Shown here in pieces: positions 48,014-60,400 of a stretch of 64,000 bases of DNA. How positions within the stretch are numbered: the stretch's first letter is position 1; each line of letters opens with the position of its first letter. A model generated the notes under the pieces. That model had not been told where the DNA came from. It ran no database searches and saw nothing but the letters and a program-made list of their open reading frames with translations. The position numbers and the translations under genes are program-made. Location: contig NC_135558.1 of assembly GCF_964340395.1 (NCBI RefSeq), positions 20,485,871 to 20,549,870 on the forward strand, given 5' to 3'. The DNA comes from Glandiceps talaboti (taxonomy: Eukaryota > Hemichordata > Enteropneusta > Spengelidae).

Positions 48014-51000
48014 CTGTAAACAATTAAAACAAACAATGAGGATTAGGGTGTTCCAAATTTTTTTCTATGTTTCTTATAAATGATTATTTTGTGTTTACGT
48101 TATCTAGAGAACGAAGTGACTTAATTTATAATGAAATATTCTTGGCAAACGCTTTCTCAGTTGTTCATATTGCGACGATCCAAGAATATTACCTCTAATA
48201 CCACATTGCCCCTGTCAGTCCCTCTTAATATCACCTCCAACGCCACATTGCCCCCGTCAGTCCCTCTTAATATCACCTCCAACACCACATTGCCCCTGGC
48301 AGTCCCTCTTAATATCACCTCTAACACCACACTGCCCCTGTCAGTCCCTCTTAATATCACCTCTAACACCACACTGCCCCTGTCAGTCCCTCTTAATATC
48401 ACCTCTAACACCACATTGCCCCTGTCAGTCCCTTTTAATATCCCCTCCAACGCCACATTGCCCCTGTCAGTCCCTCTTAATATCACCTCTAACACCACAT
48501 TGCCCCCATCAGTCCCACCTCTAATGCCACATTGCCCCTGTCAGTCCCTCTTAATATCACCTCTAACACCACATTGCCCCTGTCAGTCCCTCTTAATATC
48601 ACCTTTAACACCACATTGCCCGTCAGTCCCTCTTAATATCACCTCTAACACCACATTGCCCCTGTCAGTCCCTCTTAATATCCCCTCCAATGCCACATTG
48701 CCCCTGTCAGTCCCTCTTAATATCACCTCTAACACCACATTGCCCCCGTCAGTCCCACCTCTAATGCCACATTGCCCCTGCCAGTCCCTCTTAATATCAC
48801 CTCTAACACCACATTGCCCCTGTCAGTCCCTCTTAATATCACCTCTAACACCACATTGCCCCTGTCAGTCCCTCTTAATATCACCTCTAACACCACATTG
48901 CCCCTGTCAGTCCCTCTTAATATCACCTCTAACACCACATTGCCCCTGCCAGTCCCTCTTAATATCACCAAGGCACTGCAATCATAAATTTTTCTCCAAT
49001 TTTTGTAACGTAAGCTAAATACGTGCCACAGCAATAGTTTTAGTTTGCATGTGTCAGCTTGTCAAAAACGAGACACTTGGAAAAGAGATGCACAGAGAAA
49101 CACTGTTTTAGCAACGAAAGATAATATGGAACTTACGTCAAAGACATCTCCCTCGGCAACAATGAACTCATAGACCCAGACAATAGGAATCCACATAATT
49201 GAAGTTGTGATCATCATCCATCCAATAGCCGATGCCCATGCAGCCTGAGTACCAACATGTGGTTCGTTCCAGTTGATGAAGTTGAACATGAGTACAAACT
49301 GTAAGGGAAAGAAGTTAAAAATATGTCACTACAATATGAAACTGGAAATTTACATGACAGATGTAGGAATGGTCACAGCCACTTATCCCATGAGCAAAGT
49401 TGTACTCATTTGTACAGAAAATGTGGCATTTACACCCAGATTCATACCATTGCACAAGTTGTACAATGTTATTGGTTCCACAGTGTTTGAAATATGGGTC
49501 AAAAAATTTACAATCACCATTATTTTCCTAAATTTATTCTTAGACATCTTCAAAAGGTACAATTATATCATTGCCCCAATTTTTTCTTCATTTAGCCAGA
49601 AAATACTTGACAAAAACAGTTAATATACACGTGCGATATTACAATGACTTTATACTGTAAACCTGGTTATTCTAGCCACTGTAAATTTAATCAAGTTCCC
49701 AAAGATTTCTGCTAGCTACTTATTTTCACATTATTTTTGTTTGCCAGCAAATAAGTGTAAATAAGTCTGTAGTGATAGTTTCCACACTTTGTTTTTATTA
49801 TTATAAGTTTTCTTTTCTTTTTTTTTGTGCTCGAATTTGCTCCCAGCGATTTTCTATTATACAGACATATAGACACAATTCACACAGTTTCTACACTTAC
49901 ACATGACTAGATATTAGTATTGGTGGTCAAAGCCTGAGTAGAACACAGCTATATAAAAACTACTGATTGGAAAAATGATTTCAAACTTACGGAGAGAATG
50001 CCTGGAGTAATAGCACACCAGTTAAGTGGCCACCACAAGAACAAGAAGAAGTCGACGTATCCAGTTCCGATCATTGTACGAATGTCATTCAAGAAACGTT
50101 TGACGCCATAGATCCAGCCTATGCTGATACATTCACACAGACCGTACAACAACAATGCAAAACTAGCAGCATACGAGTCAATAAGATCCACCCAGTAGAA
50201 GCCAGCCTGAAATGATAAAAATATCATATCATGTTAGTTGATCAGAAAATACAATATCATCACATTTTAGCTTTTCAATTTATAGTTAAATGTACCAGCA
50301 GCTGTGACTTCTTTTTTTAAATATATTTTGCCTTTTGTAAATTACACAAAACAGTTCAATCATTTTGAATATTAAATGAATTACTTGTTTACTAATGAAA
50401 TCATTGATAGTGCTTTGTACACTGGATTGATGTCCATATGTAAACATTTATTAATCAAATCTGAATATTCTAATTGAAATGTTCACAAGACATTTTCTCC
50501 AAGGTACATTTTTCACATTTTAAGAGGTCACAGAATAAACAGAGTCATGTCATTGATTGACAGTGCACAATCCAATGTCAATGAATATATATTCTCTGTT
50601 GATGAATAATTATCATTAAATTTCCACACATTAACATAAATTAATACTAATTATCCTCAGATAATGCAAATGATTGTGTGTGCCTTACCTGAGTCACACA
50701 TGTCAATCCGAGTAGGTATCCAACAATACAGAGTGCTAACAGGACTAAAGTCTTGCGTTTCTTGTACTTGGCTGGGAATTCATCAACAATAGCTGTACAT
50801 ACAGTCTCCAGGATTGTCATCTATAAACACCAATATCACGTTATTATTACCATAATTGTGAAACCTAGTCTGTCAGGTACGATGTGACTGGGTACCGTAA
50901 TTCACAAATTGACAAATCTCTTCTTGGTAAAGATAAGACTATTGAGGGCAGCCTTACAGCCTTACGTAAACCAAGATAAGCATGTTCAAGCTAACAAATT

Positions 51001-54000
51001 TGGGATTTTACCCTGGTTGCTGTAAGTCACAAGAATGTGTGTCTACATCACTGGACTTGCTGCACCAAATATAAGTAAAAACTGGCAATAATCTCTGTTT
51101 TTTTTCATAAATTATGCATGCAGATATATACCAAATATTTTACTTCATTCAATTGGAAAGTTATGAAAACTTTTTATCACGACTCATTTTTTGACTGGAA
51201 AGTGACAATCTTTGGGAGATAAAATCCTCGAACTAAAAGAATCAAGTTTTTTATCCCACACTGAACTACTGATCTTGCCCCTAACACATCACATTCTTTG
51301 GTACGTATTCTTTCCATATCTTTCCATGATATAAGTCAAAGTACATCAGCGGTAGGATTCCCAAGATACATAAACAGTGCCCTAGGGAAACTAGAAAATG
51401 AATAGTTCCTGCTGTATGCAAATTGACATCACTTGGGGGTCATTAGTGTATACCATGTGACACGATTAAGCCAATCATTGAAGCTTGTATGAAAATGATG
51501 TACTATAATATCTATTAATCCTCTTGCTACCAGGGGGTTTATTTTGTTTGTACACATAAAAAAATACAAGTTAGAGAAAAACAGGATTAATAAGCACTGT
51601 GACTACCACTTTAGAACATCATTTTTTTGGAAGTTTAAGTTGCATATAAGAATGAGTAACAAGTACATCAGATTCTTATTAGAATCATCAAGTTTGCTTC
51701 ATAGATAACATTCATTTTATAGTGTACATTGTATATAAACAGCAGAGGCTCCTGCTTAAACTACAAATCAGTCTCCTGTACTGTCCACAGAAATGGATTC
51801 ACAGAGGTCAAATGTCAAAGGGCATTAGCTACTGACCTGACTGTCCATTCCGAGTGTGATTAACATAAAGAAGAACAGGAAAGACCAGAGTGGTGACACT
51901 GGTAGACGAGCTACTGCTTCAGGGTATACAATGAAGGCAAGACCAAAACCTGCAGAATAAATAATTTCATGATTTAATCTAAACTTCAAGTGATACATGA
52001 TTGTGACAATCCACATAACTGAGCCCCAAGTTTCGACAGAAGTCATTTTCAAATGCAGAATATTGACACTTAGTTAGAATGTAATCTAAGGAGAGTTATT
52101 TTATAGTGGTGGCCCAATATGCACAGCAAGGCTTGAAAACAGAGTGCTGTAGTTTTTCTCATTTTTTAGTAACTAAAAAATTATGTCACGTTATTTTTAA
52201 ATCATACATTAATGAGACATATTTTTTTTGACATGTCAGAGCATATTTTAGGAGTTGGAATAACAAAAGTGTATTTAAATATTAAACAAAAGTAAATGAC
52301 CAAAGACGATAAAGTTGCACCTTATGCCCCTTTAACAGTTATTTTTAGTTGGGATCCAACCCTGATAAAGAAACTTGGGATCTCAGGATTTTATACACTG
52401 CCATTAATGAAAGGTGCAATCAATCAATCAATCAATCAATCAAATTTCTATACCGCCGATTTCCAGAGCAGTGTTCTGTTCAGTAGCACTGAATGGCTCA
52501 AGCACACAATACGCTGCAACTGGAACATATGTTATTTATGAAAAAATGTTCCAGTTGCAGCCTATGGTGTGCTTGAGTCATTCAGTTTAAACCTGCACTA
52601 GCTGCAACTGAGACATTTTTAATTGCACAATCAACAGTTTCCATTGAGAGGTTTGAAAACAGTTTTAATCGGAGTTTGAAAACAGTTTTCATTGTGTTTG
52701 AAAACAGTTTTCATCAGGGTTTGAACAGAGCATAGAAATTTTTTTTTATTTCTAAGGTGATTTTACTTACATTGTAAAATACAACAATGTGGTATTAAAA
52801 AGTTACAGTATTAATGAAAAAAAATAGTATGTACCTTGGTCAACAACCTCTCCGACGTCTTTGCCAATCTCATGAGCCATGAATCCCAAAATTGAAAAGA
52901 TGACAAAACCAGCAAAAACAGACGTACAGCAGTTCAAATTGGCTACAATAAGCGTATCTCTGTTGGGGAAAGTAGACAAACGTTTAGTGAACATATCTGA
53001 ATTATATGTACAGCCTTTATTTACGGCGTTTCTCTAGTTCCTGTTTATTTGATACAGTCATGCAGAAACAAGTAACAAACTGCACATTCTAACTACTTAA
53101 TTGCTAAATTTTGTGAATGAAATAAAGCATATAGTACTGGAAACATGCAGACATGCAGTCACCAATGTTTTGATGTCTGCATTTGATGTCTGCATGATAT
53201 GGCACACTTTAGTTCATTTCACTGAGACAAAATGTAGCAAAAAAAATGTAAACATTAAAGTTAATCTTAAAGTAGCAGTTTCTGCATATTATATCAAACA
53301 GAGAAAGTGAACAGCAACCTGTGATGCAGTGTCTACTTGTAGTTGTGAAAATATCTATGTTTACAGTATATTAGGATTAAAATTGACCCAGTTCAGATTA
53401 GGATTAAAATTGACCCAGTTCAGATTAGGATTAAAATTGACCCAGTTCAGATTAGGATTAAAGATTGACCCAGTTCAGATTAGGATTAAAGATTGACCCA
53501 GTTCAGATTAGGTTTAAAGATCGACCCAGTTCAGATTAGGTTTAAAGATCGACCCAGTTCAGATTAGGTTTAAAGATCGACCCAGTTCAGATTAGGTTTA
53601 AAATCAACCCAGTTCAAATTAGGTTTAAAGATCAACCCAGTTCAGATTAGGATTAAAATTGACCCAGTTCAGATTAGGATTAAAGATCAACCCAGTTCAG
53701 ATTAGGATTAAAATTGACGTGTGAATAAGTCAGTTGTCTGACAAAGCTATATATACAGTTTGTCCAAAACAAAAGAATAATTCTATGTCTTTATTGCTCC
53801 ACTGATAAGATAACACTAATGTAAGAACATAGGACTGAAACCTTGGCCTTTAAAACAAGAAATATAGACTAGGTATAAACTTACCTGTAGCAGTTGTTAT
53901 GAAATTTATTATAAGATGACAAAGTAATTAAGCCACCCCATGATGCACTGAGAGAGTAAAATATCTGAACTGCAGCATCTAACCATACCTAAGGAAATAA

Positions 54001-57000
54001 AGAGGAAAAGTTGAAAGTCAAGGTTTTTTGGAATATTTTGCCAAATATCACATGCAGCAAAATATTTTCTTTCCTTTTCTTTCCTTTCTCAGACTCTTTG
54101 CATTTGTCGAGGTTGTGGTAAATGTGAGCTAGGTCATCAACACAGGTTTTCCCATAAACCCTTACAGGAAATTCGCTGAAACATGCAAAGTGATGCTCAG
54201 CTTCTTTGCAAGATTTTGAAGTTGAAAAACCAAAATCATATCCAAGTTTCTAGCAGTAATTAATACAAGTGTACTAAAGGCAGAAATAAGTCTGACTGGA
54301 CTTTTCCTTTAAGTTGATAGCAGTAATCAATACAAGTGTACTAAAGGTAGAAACAAGTCTGACTGGACTTTTCCTTTAAGTTGATAGCAGTAATCAATAC
54401 AAGACTTAGTGTACTAAAGACAGAAATAAGTCAGACTGGACTTTTTCTTCAATATTTCTTACCTGTGGCTCTGCTAGTGTTTCCCATTTAGGTGTAATAA
54501 AGAATATAACTCCATCATAGTAACCGGGAAGTGTAACACCACGAATGAGAAGAATAAGCAGGACGACATATGGAAATGTAGCTGTGAAATACACAACCTA
54601 TTGAAAACAATATAAAACAATTATTTGAAATTATTGTACTACTACAATCTAACACAACGGCAGATCACCCTATATTTCGAAATGAAGACATCATCTACAT
54701 GTAAGCAAATAAGTGCAAATAAATAGAAAAAAAAGTAATTGTGTGTTTCTGATAACATATTGGCCTCGGGAAAAAGGGTAGGTAGGTTGGGTTTCTATGA
54801 AAAATACTGGTTCGACTCAAAAACAAACAAAATGTCAGTCAGAATACTCCTTCTGTGATAGTTTGATGAAATATGTATAGACATCGCTGGGGAAAGAAAA
54901 CAGACATGCATGAGGTCAAGAAGACAAAGAATTTCAAGCCAGTGCTCAAACTACCAATACAGTTCTAGTAAACTGAAATGCATGTAGAATTCTCAAGTGG
55001 AAGCGGGTGGGTGGGTTGAATCTGCAGCTCCTAAGGTTTGAATGACTGCACATGTGTGGACTAGACAAGTGAATGCTGTGCATGAGTGGACTAATTACGA
55101 TAAAAACAAAATTACATCATGCTTAGTTTACTGCAGCTGGTATGAAACAACAAGACAGGGGGTAATTAAACCAAAAGACACATTTAACACCAATTTCTTA
55201 TCTTTTTGTTTTTAAAAAAGTGAAAAATATGTTTAGGGTCGGAGGCTAAATTAAAGTAGGATCAGTCAGGTTATTGGAAACACACAATTTCTTTTTATTT
55301 GGCCTAAGAGATTTTCAGGAGTAACAGCTTATGGAGCTGAAGTAAAATCAACATACCTTGCCAGATGATTTGATTCCCTTGAACAGACAACAAAAGATTA
55401 AAATCCAGGCAAAGAGAAGACATAATGCCAACTGCCATACAATTTTACCAGTTTCAGTGATATTGGCTGACCTTTGCAATACTTGACGGCTGAAAAAAAC
55501 AGAAAGCACACGTGATAAATTGAATGAGAACTTTCGGACACTACTCAAAGTTGATCTGTAAACGTGTTTTCCCCAGTAAATGTCTTTAAATGGCATCGTA
55601 TTACTTGATTTGTTCTTCAACTCCTTAGGCTGCATATCTTAGCTCCCAGCCTCTTTAAGTTCATATTATGCAATCCTTCACATTGCATCATCTGTCCTAC
55701 CAGGTACTATTTATATTGCGGGTTTGACTGGCACAGAATGTTCTGTTCAGTAGAAACAGCTTCTGATGAAAAGATTACACAACTGACTTGATGATTTCCA
55801 TGGCTTGAATTTTTAACTTTCCAACTGATACGAAGGACTTGTCTGCTTCTACATCCAAACTGTGTGTGGCACATGTGTCAATGTTTTTTGGGGGAGTTTG
55901 AAGTTGTCTATGTTAGTATAAAATATGTTGTACTTGTAGGTGTCAAATCAGTGAATTCCATACCAATTCTGTTATCATTGTACATCTTTTGTCCTAACAA
56001 TACACACCAACCCCATTTCTACTGTACATCCTTTTCCTACCATTATTTTGACAATATTGTGTTTTAATATACTTACTACCAGTACTCCTCACTAGGTCTG
56101 ACTCTCAAACCAGAAAAGGGGTCTTTGTAGCCAGAGATATCATCGGGGAGTGAAACATTGTAATAGTCTCGGTCGCTCGAAGAAAGATTTGCTATTGGGA
56201 CACACGCGTTACTGTCATTCATGATACCACCACTGGCAAAGCAGTTATCGGCAATGTCACTACACAGGTCAGTGTTCCAGTCATTGCCACAACCAATCCA
56301 TGGCAGAGTTTTTGTCAGTGAGGCAAACATGTAATAGATGGCGTACGTAATAATGCAATTATAACTGATGCCAACATAGAAAGACACCAGCATCATTCCA
56401 ATGCCAACACCTGCAAAACAATCATTTTAGTTTTATTATTTAAAAAAAATAAAGTATTTAAAACATGAATCTTTGAAATTTTCAAATCCAAACGCTAATC
56501 TTGATTACCATTTAATTTCAGTTTTTTCTTTTTGTGAGAAAACTGTCAAACGTTCATGAAAACAAAGTCTTGATATTTATTAAAGGCCAGGGTTTCAATC
56601 CCAAGTTCTCTCATTAGTATTATCTTATTAATGAATGGAGACAAGAGGATTTAACATAGGGTTATTCTTTTTTAGTTCTTGGCCAACTTTTTCTATAGTT
56701 TTGTCAGACAACTTTTCTAACCTAATGTTTTAATCCTTTTTACCAAAATGGGTCTGTAAGTTCTTGTACATTTATAAGTTTAACATTTCCAGGGTAGTAA
56801 TCGCTTGGTGAATTAAATACACAAAAATCTCTAAAAAGTGCAGCAAAGTACAAATGATATCCAATCTAACTAAAAAATATATCCACACAGAGAATCAGTG
56901 TTTAATTACTATAACTTTAAATTATAAAAGTTAAGACTTGTTTTCATACCTCTCATCATAGGTATCGCATTCCAGCATCGTATTGGACCGCTACTTGAAT

Positions 57001-57801
57001 ATTGACCAAAACTGAGTTCAAGTAAGAAAATGGGCAAGCCTGCAAACGCCAACATGATGACGTAGGGAATGAGAAATGCACCTGTCATAAAAGAAAAATG
57101 TATTTGTTAGTTGTGAATATTAACAGAAATGTGATTAACTATTTGTAGCTTATTCACTGAGTGTTTCAAGTCATTCATTCCACATATCATACCAGGAATA
57201 TGCTATGTCTAAATATGGTCATATCAGGATACTAATTTCATATTATACTTGTGACTATCCAAATATGGTCATAACAGAACAATATTGCAAGCACTCATGC
57301 AATTACCCTGAGTATTCCACACTTAGACTTGTAGGTTATGGAGTTCTGTACAAATTATTAACTGAATTTTATAATTGTCAATGGTACAGACTTAATGTCC
57401 TGATATCATAAATGATGAAATTGGTACAATGTCAAATATTTCAAACTACTGTAAATTTGTTGGGTGATGACAGCTAGCGTAGGACCACTAAGTAGTACGT
57501 TAAACATGTTTCAGCATGTAATTACGATATAAATAGATAAATAAATAAATTAACATAAGAACAAAAACTATGAAATATTGGGTCTTGAACAGTTGATGAG
57601 TATACTTAAATTAACAGTTTTCTTACCGCCACCATTTCTGTAGCATAGATAGGGGAACCTCCAGACGTTACCAAGGCCGACAGCATAACCGACACAACTC
57701 AAGATGAAATCAACCTGGCTTCCCCAGTTTCCACGCTCCTTATTTTCATCACCTTCATATTCAGCATCAGCTGGGCCAGCATCTACCAGGACAACATTAC
57801 T
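47786..57801 (-). CDS. SLC6A5/SLC6A9-like: SLC6 sodium- and chloride-dependent glycine transporter
   Basis: Plasma-membrane symporter of the neurotransmitter:sodium family. Twelve exons were placed; all splice sites are GT-AG and phases agree, giving 662 residues from the first recognised exon to TAA. Twelve membrane helices are visible. TM1 holds [16 protein letters not shown] and YRNGGG, as in glycine transporters. The second outer loop has [10 protein letters not shown] (disulfide pair) and N-glycosylation sites NDS, NLS, NVS and NIT. TM6-7 reads [18 protein letters not shown] and NNCYRD, and TM8 has [14 protein letters not shown], also glycine-transporter-like. The tail has PSETWGPAL, a family hallmark, and ends VEDRL. 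Glycine as substrate is inferred by family. The start codon is not certain (see 59191-59214). GlyT1 and GlyT2 types cannot be separated here. Confidence 0.93.
48190..48972. repeat. 42-bp minisatellite
   Basis: About 18-19 copies in the last transporter intron; unit contains CACCACATTGCCCCTGTCAG and CCCTCTTAATATCAC. The 295-codon frame is an artefact of a 14-codon repeat. Confidence 0.95.
49137..49298 (-). CDS. glycine transporter exon: TM12
   Basis: Encodes [18 protein letters not shown] and the TM12 stretch ending VAEGDVFD; donor GAC|GTAAGT. Confidence 0.92.
49991..50206 (-). CDS. glycine transporter exon: TM10 and TM11
   Basis: Encodes [20 protein letters not shown] through [15 protein letters not shown]; donor TCC|GTAAGT. 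Confidence 0.92.
50689..50820 (-). CDS. glycine transporter exon: TM9
   Basis: Encodes [16 protein letters not shown] and the TM9 hydrophobic stretch ending LTCVTQ. Confidence 0.92.
51837..51949 (-). CDS. glycine transporter exon: TM8
   Basis: Encodes [20 protein letters not shown] and the LGMDSQ end; donor CAG|GTCAGT. Confidence 0.92.
52418..52590 (-). repeat. SINE-like hairpin with TTGA tail
   Basis: Arms 52488-52528 and 52546-52586 form a 41-bp inverted repeat with three mismatches (core CTGCAACTGGAACAT). On the minus strand it is followed by GGCGGTATAGAAATTTGATT and a (TTGA)n tail. Lies in the intron between the TM6 and TM7 side exons (TM7-TM8 intron). Confidence 0.65.
52835..52959 (-). 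CDS. glycine transporter exon: TM7
   Basis: Encodes [20 protein letters not shown], then [15 protein letters not shown]. Confidence 0.92.
53385..53715. repeat. 27-bp tandem repeat
   Basis: About 12 copies; unit contains GACCCAGTTCAGATTAGG. In the TM6-TM7 intron of the transporter. Confidence 0.95.
53790..53880 (-). repeat. SINE fragment, same family as 45862-45965
   Basis: Shares AAGATAACACTAATG and CCTTGGCCTTTAAAA with the other copies. It ends next to the TM6 exon donor. Confidence 0.5.
53885..53988 (-). CDS. glycine transporter exon: TM6
   Basis: Encodes [19 protein letters not shown], the substrate-site helix, and [11 protein letters not shown]. Confidence 0.92.
54255..54445 (-). repeat. 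67-bp tandem repeat, inverted copy of 14329-14603
   Basis: Reverse complement of the unit at 14.3-14.6 kb, about 2.5 copies, close to the TM5 exon donor. Confidence 0.9.
54463..54597 (-). CDS. glycine transporter exon: TM5
   Basis: Encodes [20 protein letters not shown], then [10 protein letters not shown]; donor CACAG|GTAAGA. Confidence 0.92.
55357..55489 (-). CDS. glycine transporter exon: TM4
   Basis: Encodes [18 protein letters not shown] and the TM4 hydrophobic stretch ending KGIKSSGK; donor AAG|GTATGT. Confidence 0.92.
56077..56410 (-). CDS. glycine transporter exon: TM3 and outer loop 2
   Basis: Acceptor TTTTGCAG; the donor is TGGTA|GTAAGT, chosen because it keeps phase with the next exon. 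Holds the loop cysteines and three glycosylation sites. Confidence 0.92.
56583..56655 (+). repeat. SINE fragment with B box
   Basis: AAAGGCCAGGGTTTCAATCC, then CAAGTTCTCTCATTAG. GGTTTCAATCC matches the pol III B box consensus well. Confidence 0.5.
56950..57081 (-). CDS. glycine transporter exon: TM2
   Basis: Encodes [20 protein letters not shown] and [12 protein letters not shown]; donor AGAG|GTATGA. Confidence 0.92.
57627..57801 (-). CDS. glycine transporter exon: N-terminus and TM1
   Basis: Acceptor TCTCTTCCACAG, donor GGTGGCG|GTAAGA. Encodes an acidic cytoplasmic segment and TM1 with the unwound sodium/substrate-binding region. Confidence 0.92.
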
Positions 57802-58209
57802 CTGTGGAAGAGATAATGAGTATAAAACTTATATTAACGGATATGTGAATTGATAAGAGTCATGGACCTGTATCTACAGGTTAACATTTCATGTTATGAA
57901 AACAGAAGAAACGAAGAACAAAATTCGTTCACGGATATCGTTATCAGAGAGTCTACAAAGAGTCATAATTCTCAGTACCTATTATGCTAGATCAGAGTCA
58001 AACTTTGAACAAATTTAAGATCAACTAATTGTCATGTTTGTCTAAAAGTAACACATGTTTAGGACATGAAGTGAATTCATAGCGTTTAGAAGAAATGGAA
58101 AGATAAAAAAAGGACCAGAATATGAAAAAGAATCAGAAAAAAAGATGAAATGAATTATACTACACAAAAATGACTGAGAACCGAGTGCCACCCTCATACT
58201 CCTGCTTAG

Positions 58210-58552
58210 TCTGTACTATATAGGATGTGATATGCCAGGCCTATCAGCCAGCTCTTTGCAGAAGACTAGGATGTGATATACCAGGCCTATCAGCCAGCTA
58301 TCTACAGAAGACTAGGATGTGATATGCCAGGCCTATCAGCCAGCTCTCTACAGAAGACTAGGATGTGATATGCCAGGCCTATCAGCCAGCTATCTACAGA
58401 AGACTAGGATGTGATATGCCAGGCCTATCAGCCAGCTCTCTACAGAAGACTAGGATGTGATATGCCAGGCCTATCAACCAGCTCTCTACAGAAGACTAGG
58501 ATGTGATATACCGCGCCAGGCCTATCAGCCAGCTCTCTGCAGAAGACTGATT
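58210..58552. repeat. 46-bp minisatellite, about seven copies
   Basis: Unit contains GACTAGGATGTGATATGCCA and GGCCTATCAGCCAGCTCTC. Confidence 0.95.
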
Positions 58553-59190
58553 GAAGATGCTGTACATGACAAAGTCTTCCTATGATCATAAAATGGAGAA
58601 CATGTGCATTGTTCCAAATCTACAAAGCTCATGGTGTCAAAAAAAAGGAACAGATTTAAAAACAAAGACAAGATCCATCATTGATAGCACACTTCTGTGG
58701 AACAATTCTTATTTTTATTTCTGTCATTTTTGAAATGTTCCTCCTGTGTACAGAGTAAATCTCATCTTTGTTAAGTTTTTTTTTTAGAATAGAACAGAAA
58801 TAGGACATCACTTCAGCAGTCATACAATGTCACACATGAAAAGACTTGCACTGTAGTATAGGCCTATGAATGAAGTATAAATTGAATGGAGGGTGGCACC
58901 TTTTATGACAATTCACTTTCTTGTACTGTAACAATGCTCTTAGACTATTTTGTTCAATATGTAAGTACATTGTAGTTACATGTAAGGGCGGCCCTTTTTA
59001 TTTTTCTGTTTCTCATCTCCCGACCGACCCTAATTTGCAGCTCCGACATTAGAAAAAAAAAAGTTTTTTTATTTCCGACCGACCCCTGAGCACAGCAAAA
59101 TTGTAAGGTTCCCCATGGCGTCTTAGGCCAGTTCTGCCGAGGCCACGACCTTGCGACATTGGCCCACAAATGAAGCAATAATTTTCCCAC
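58553..59190. other. probable transporter intron 1 / 5' region
   Basis: No gene. A low-complexity segment at 58990-59100 (TTTTTATTT plus CCGACCGACCC) has a distant relative at 61546-61640. Confidence 0.35.
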
Positions 59191-59214
59191 CTTGCGTCGC
59201 TTTGGCGCATTCAT
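59191..59214 (-). CDS. candidate first coding exon of the glycine transporter
   Basis: On the minus strand, ATG opens MNAPKRRK and is followed by AAG|GTGGGA, a usable donor. It ends in phase 0, exactly what the exon at 57801 needs. It lies in a CpG- and GC-rich patch (59100-59290, with GGCCGGCC) unlike its AT-rich surroundings. A short basic N-terminus is plausible, but eight codons cannot be confirmed by similarity. Confidence 0.35.
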
Positions 59215-60340
59215 TTTACGGCAGACATCAAAATTATCTTAGTCCACGGCCGGACCAGGCCGGCCAGGCTCTGACTCGACGTGAATCCCACGGGAAAGTT
59301 TTGTTGACATCATATAAGATACAGTGACAACGCGCAGTTCTATTGTTAACATAAAAAATGCCACAAAAAGATCAACTTTGATAAACTTAATCTACAAATT
59401 AAAACATTAGAGGGATTAGATGAGACGTCGAAATGGACGTCTCTCGTCACATGTTTTGTCTACTGTCTCTGTCGTGACCTCTGACCTAATCACTGACGTG
59501 TGCGAAACACTGAACTTGCTACCGGAACATCGCTATCTGCCATGCCACAGCTCAGAAGCCTTCGTGAACCAAATTTATGGGACAGGTTGTGATTTTCATT
59601 TGTTGATGGGTTAAATTAAATGAGTACATGTGTATTTTGATTCCGAAAAAGCTGTGTTAGAGGATCGTGTTGCATGATGTTGACAGTGCTAGTGACACGT
59701 GTTGGGCACTGAATCAATGCGTAATCACTGGCATGGCCACTATAGACGGCCGATGCATGTGCGCCCGGTCAGACATGAAGAACGAACTTGTTGTGCAAAT
59801 CAGAAAAAAATTAATGTAATATTTACAGAGCATCCCAACTTTGACTTTGTTGATAGTTTTAGTTAAAGATTCAAGTTCTGAGTTTCAAGGACACCTAATG
59901 TCAGCTTTCCGTATCATTGCAAGTTTACGGTAGGTAACTATGCTGTCATTTGATATAGCAGGACCAAATCATGATACACAGCCAGTAACGGTTAATTAAT
60001 AAAAAATAAATTATTTTAAAGTTTGTTTGACTATTATTTGTAAGTTTTTCGTTCACATTTGGTACTTTTTAAAGTCAGGGATTTTTTTTCTTCAAAATGT
60101 CATGAATTTGAAGAGGGAATGATAAACACAGCAGTGTACTAACAATTTTAAAAATGAAACAAGTGGTTACAAGTTTAGGATTTCTCAAAGTTTTTATTCA
60201 ATCATATGTTCACTGTGACTTATTTTGAAGTTGGTCATTGTCCTTGTCTGAAAAAAGGGAATTATAAATTTTAGCACTGCTATTCATTGATATTCAGATT
60301 AAAAATTGTGACTACCTGGCTGTCCAATCTTTCTAAACAA
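59215..60340. other. non-coding; possible transporter promoter at its left end
   Basis: GC-rich to about 59290, then AT-rich. An imperfect palindrome GAGACGTCGAAATGGACGTC lies near 59421. No gene recognised. Confidence 0.35.
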
Positions 60341-60342
60341 TA

Positions 60343-60343
60343 T

Positions 60344-60399
<56 letters not shown>
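60343..60399. repeat. (AT)n microsatellite
   Basis: Pure AT run of about 55 bases. Confidence 0.95.

Positions 60400-60400
<1 letters not shown>

Noticed and set aside
48131-49018. 295-codon Ser/Thr/Pro-rich frame
   Set aside because: Artefact of a 42-bp minisatellite inside the last intron of the glycine transporter.
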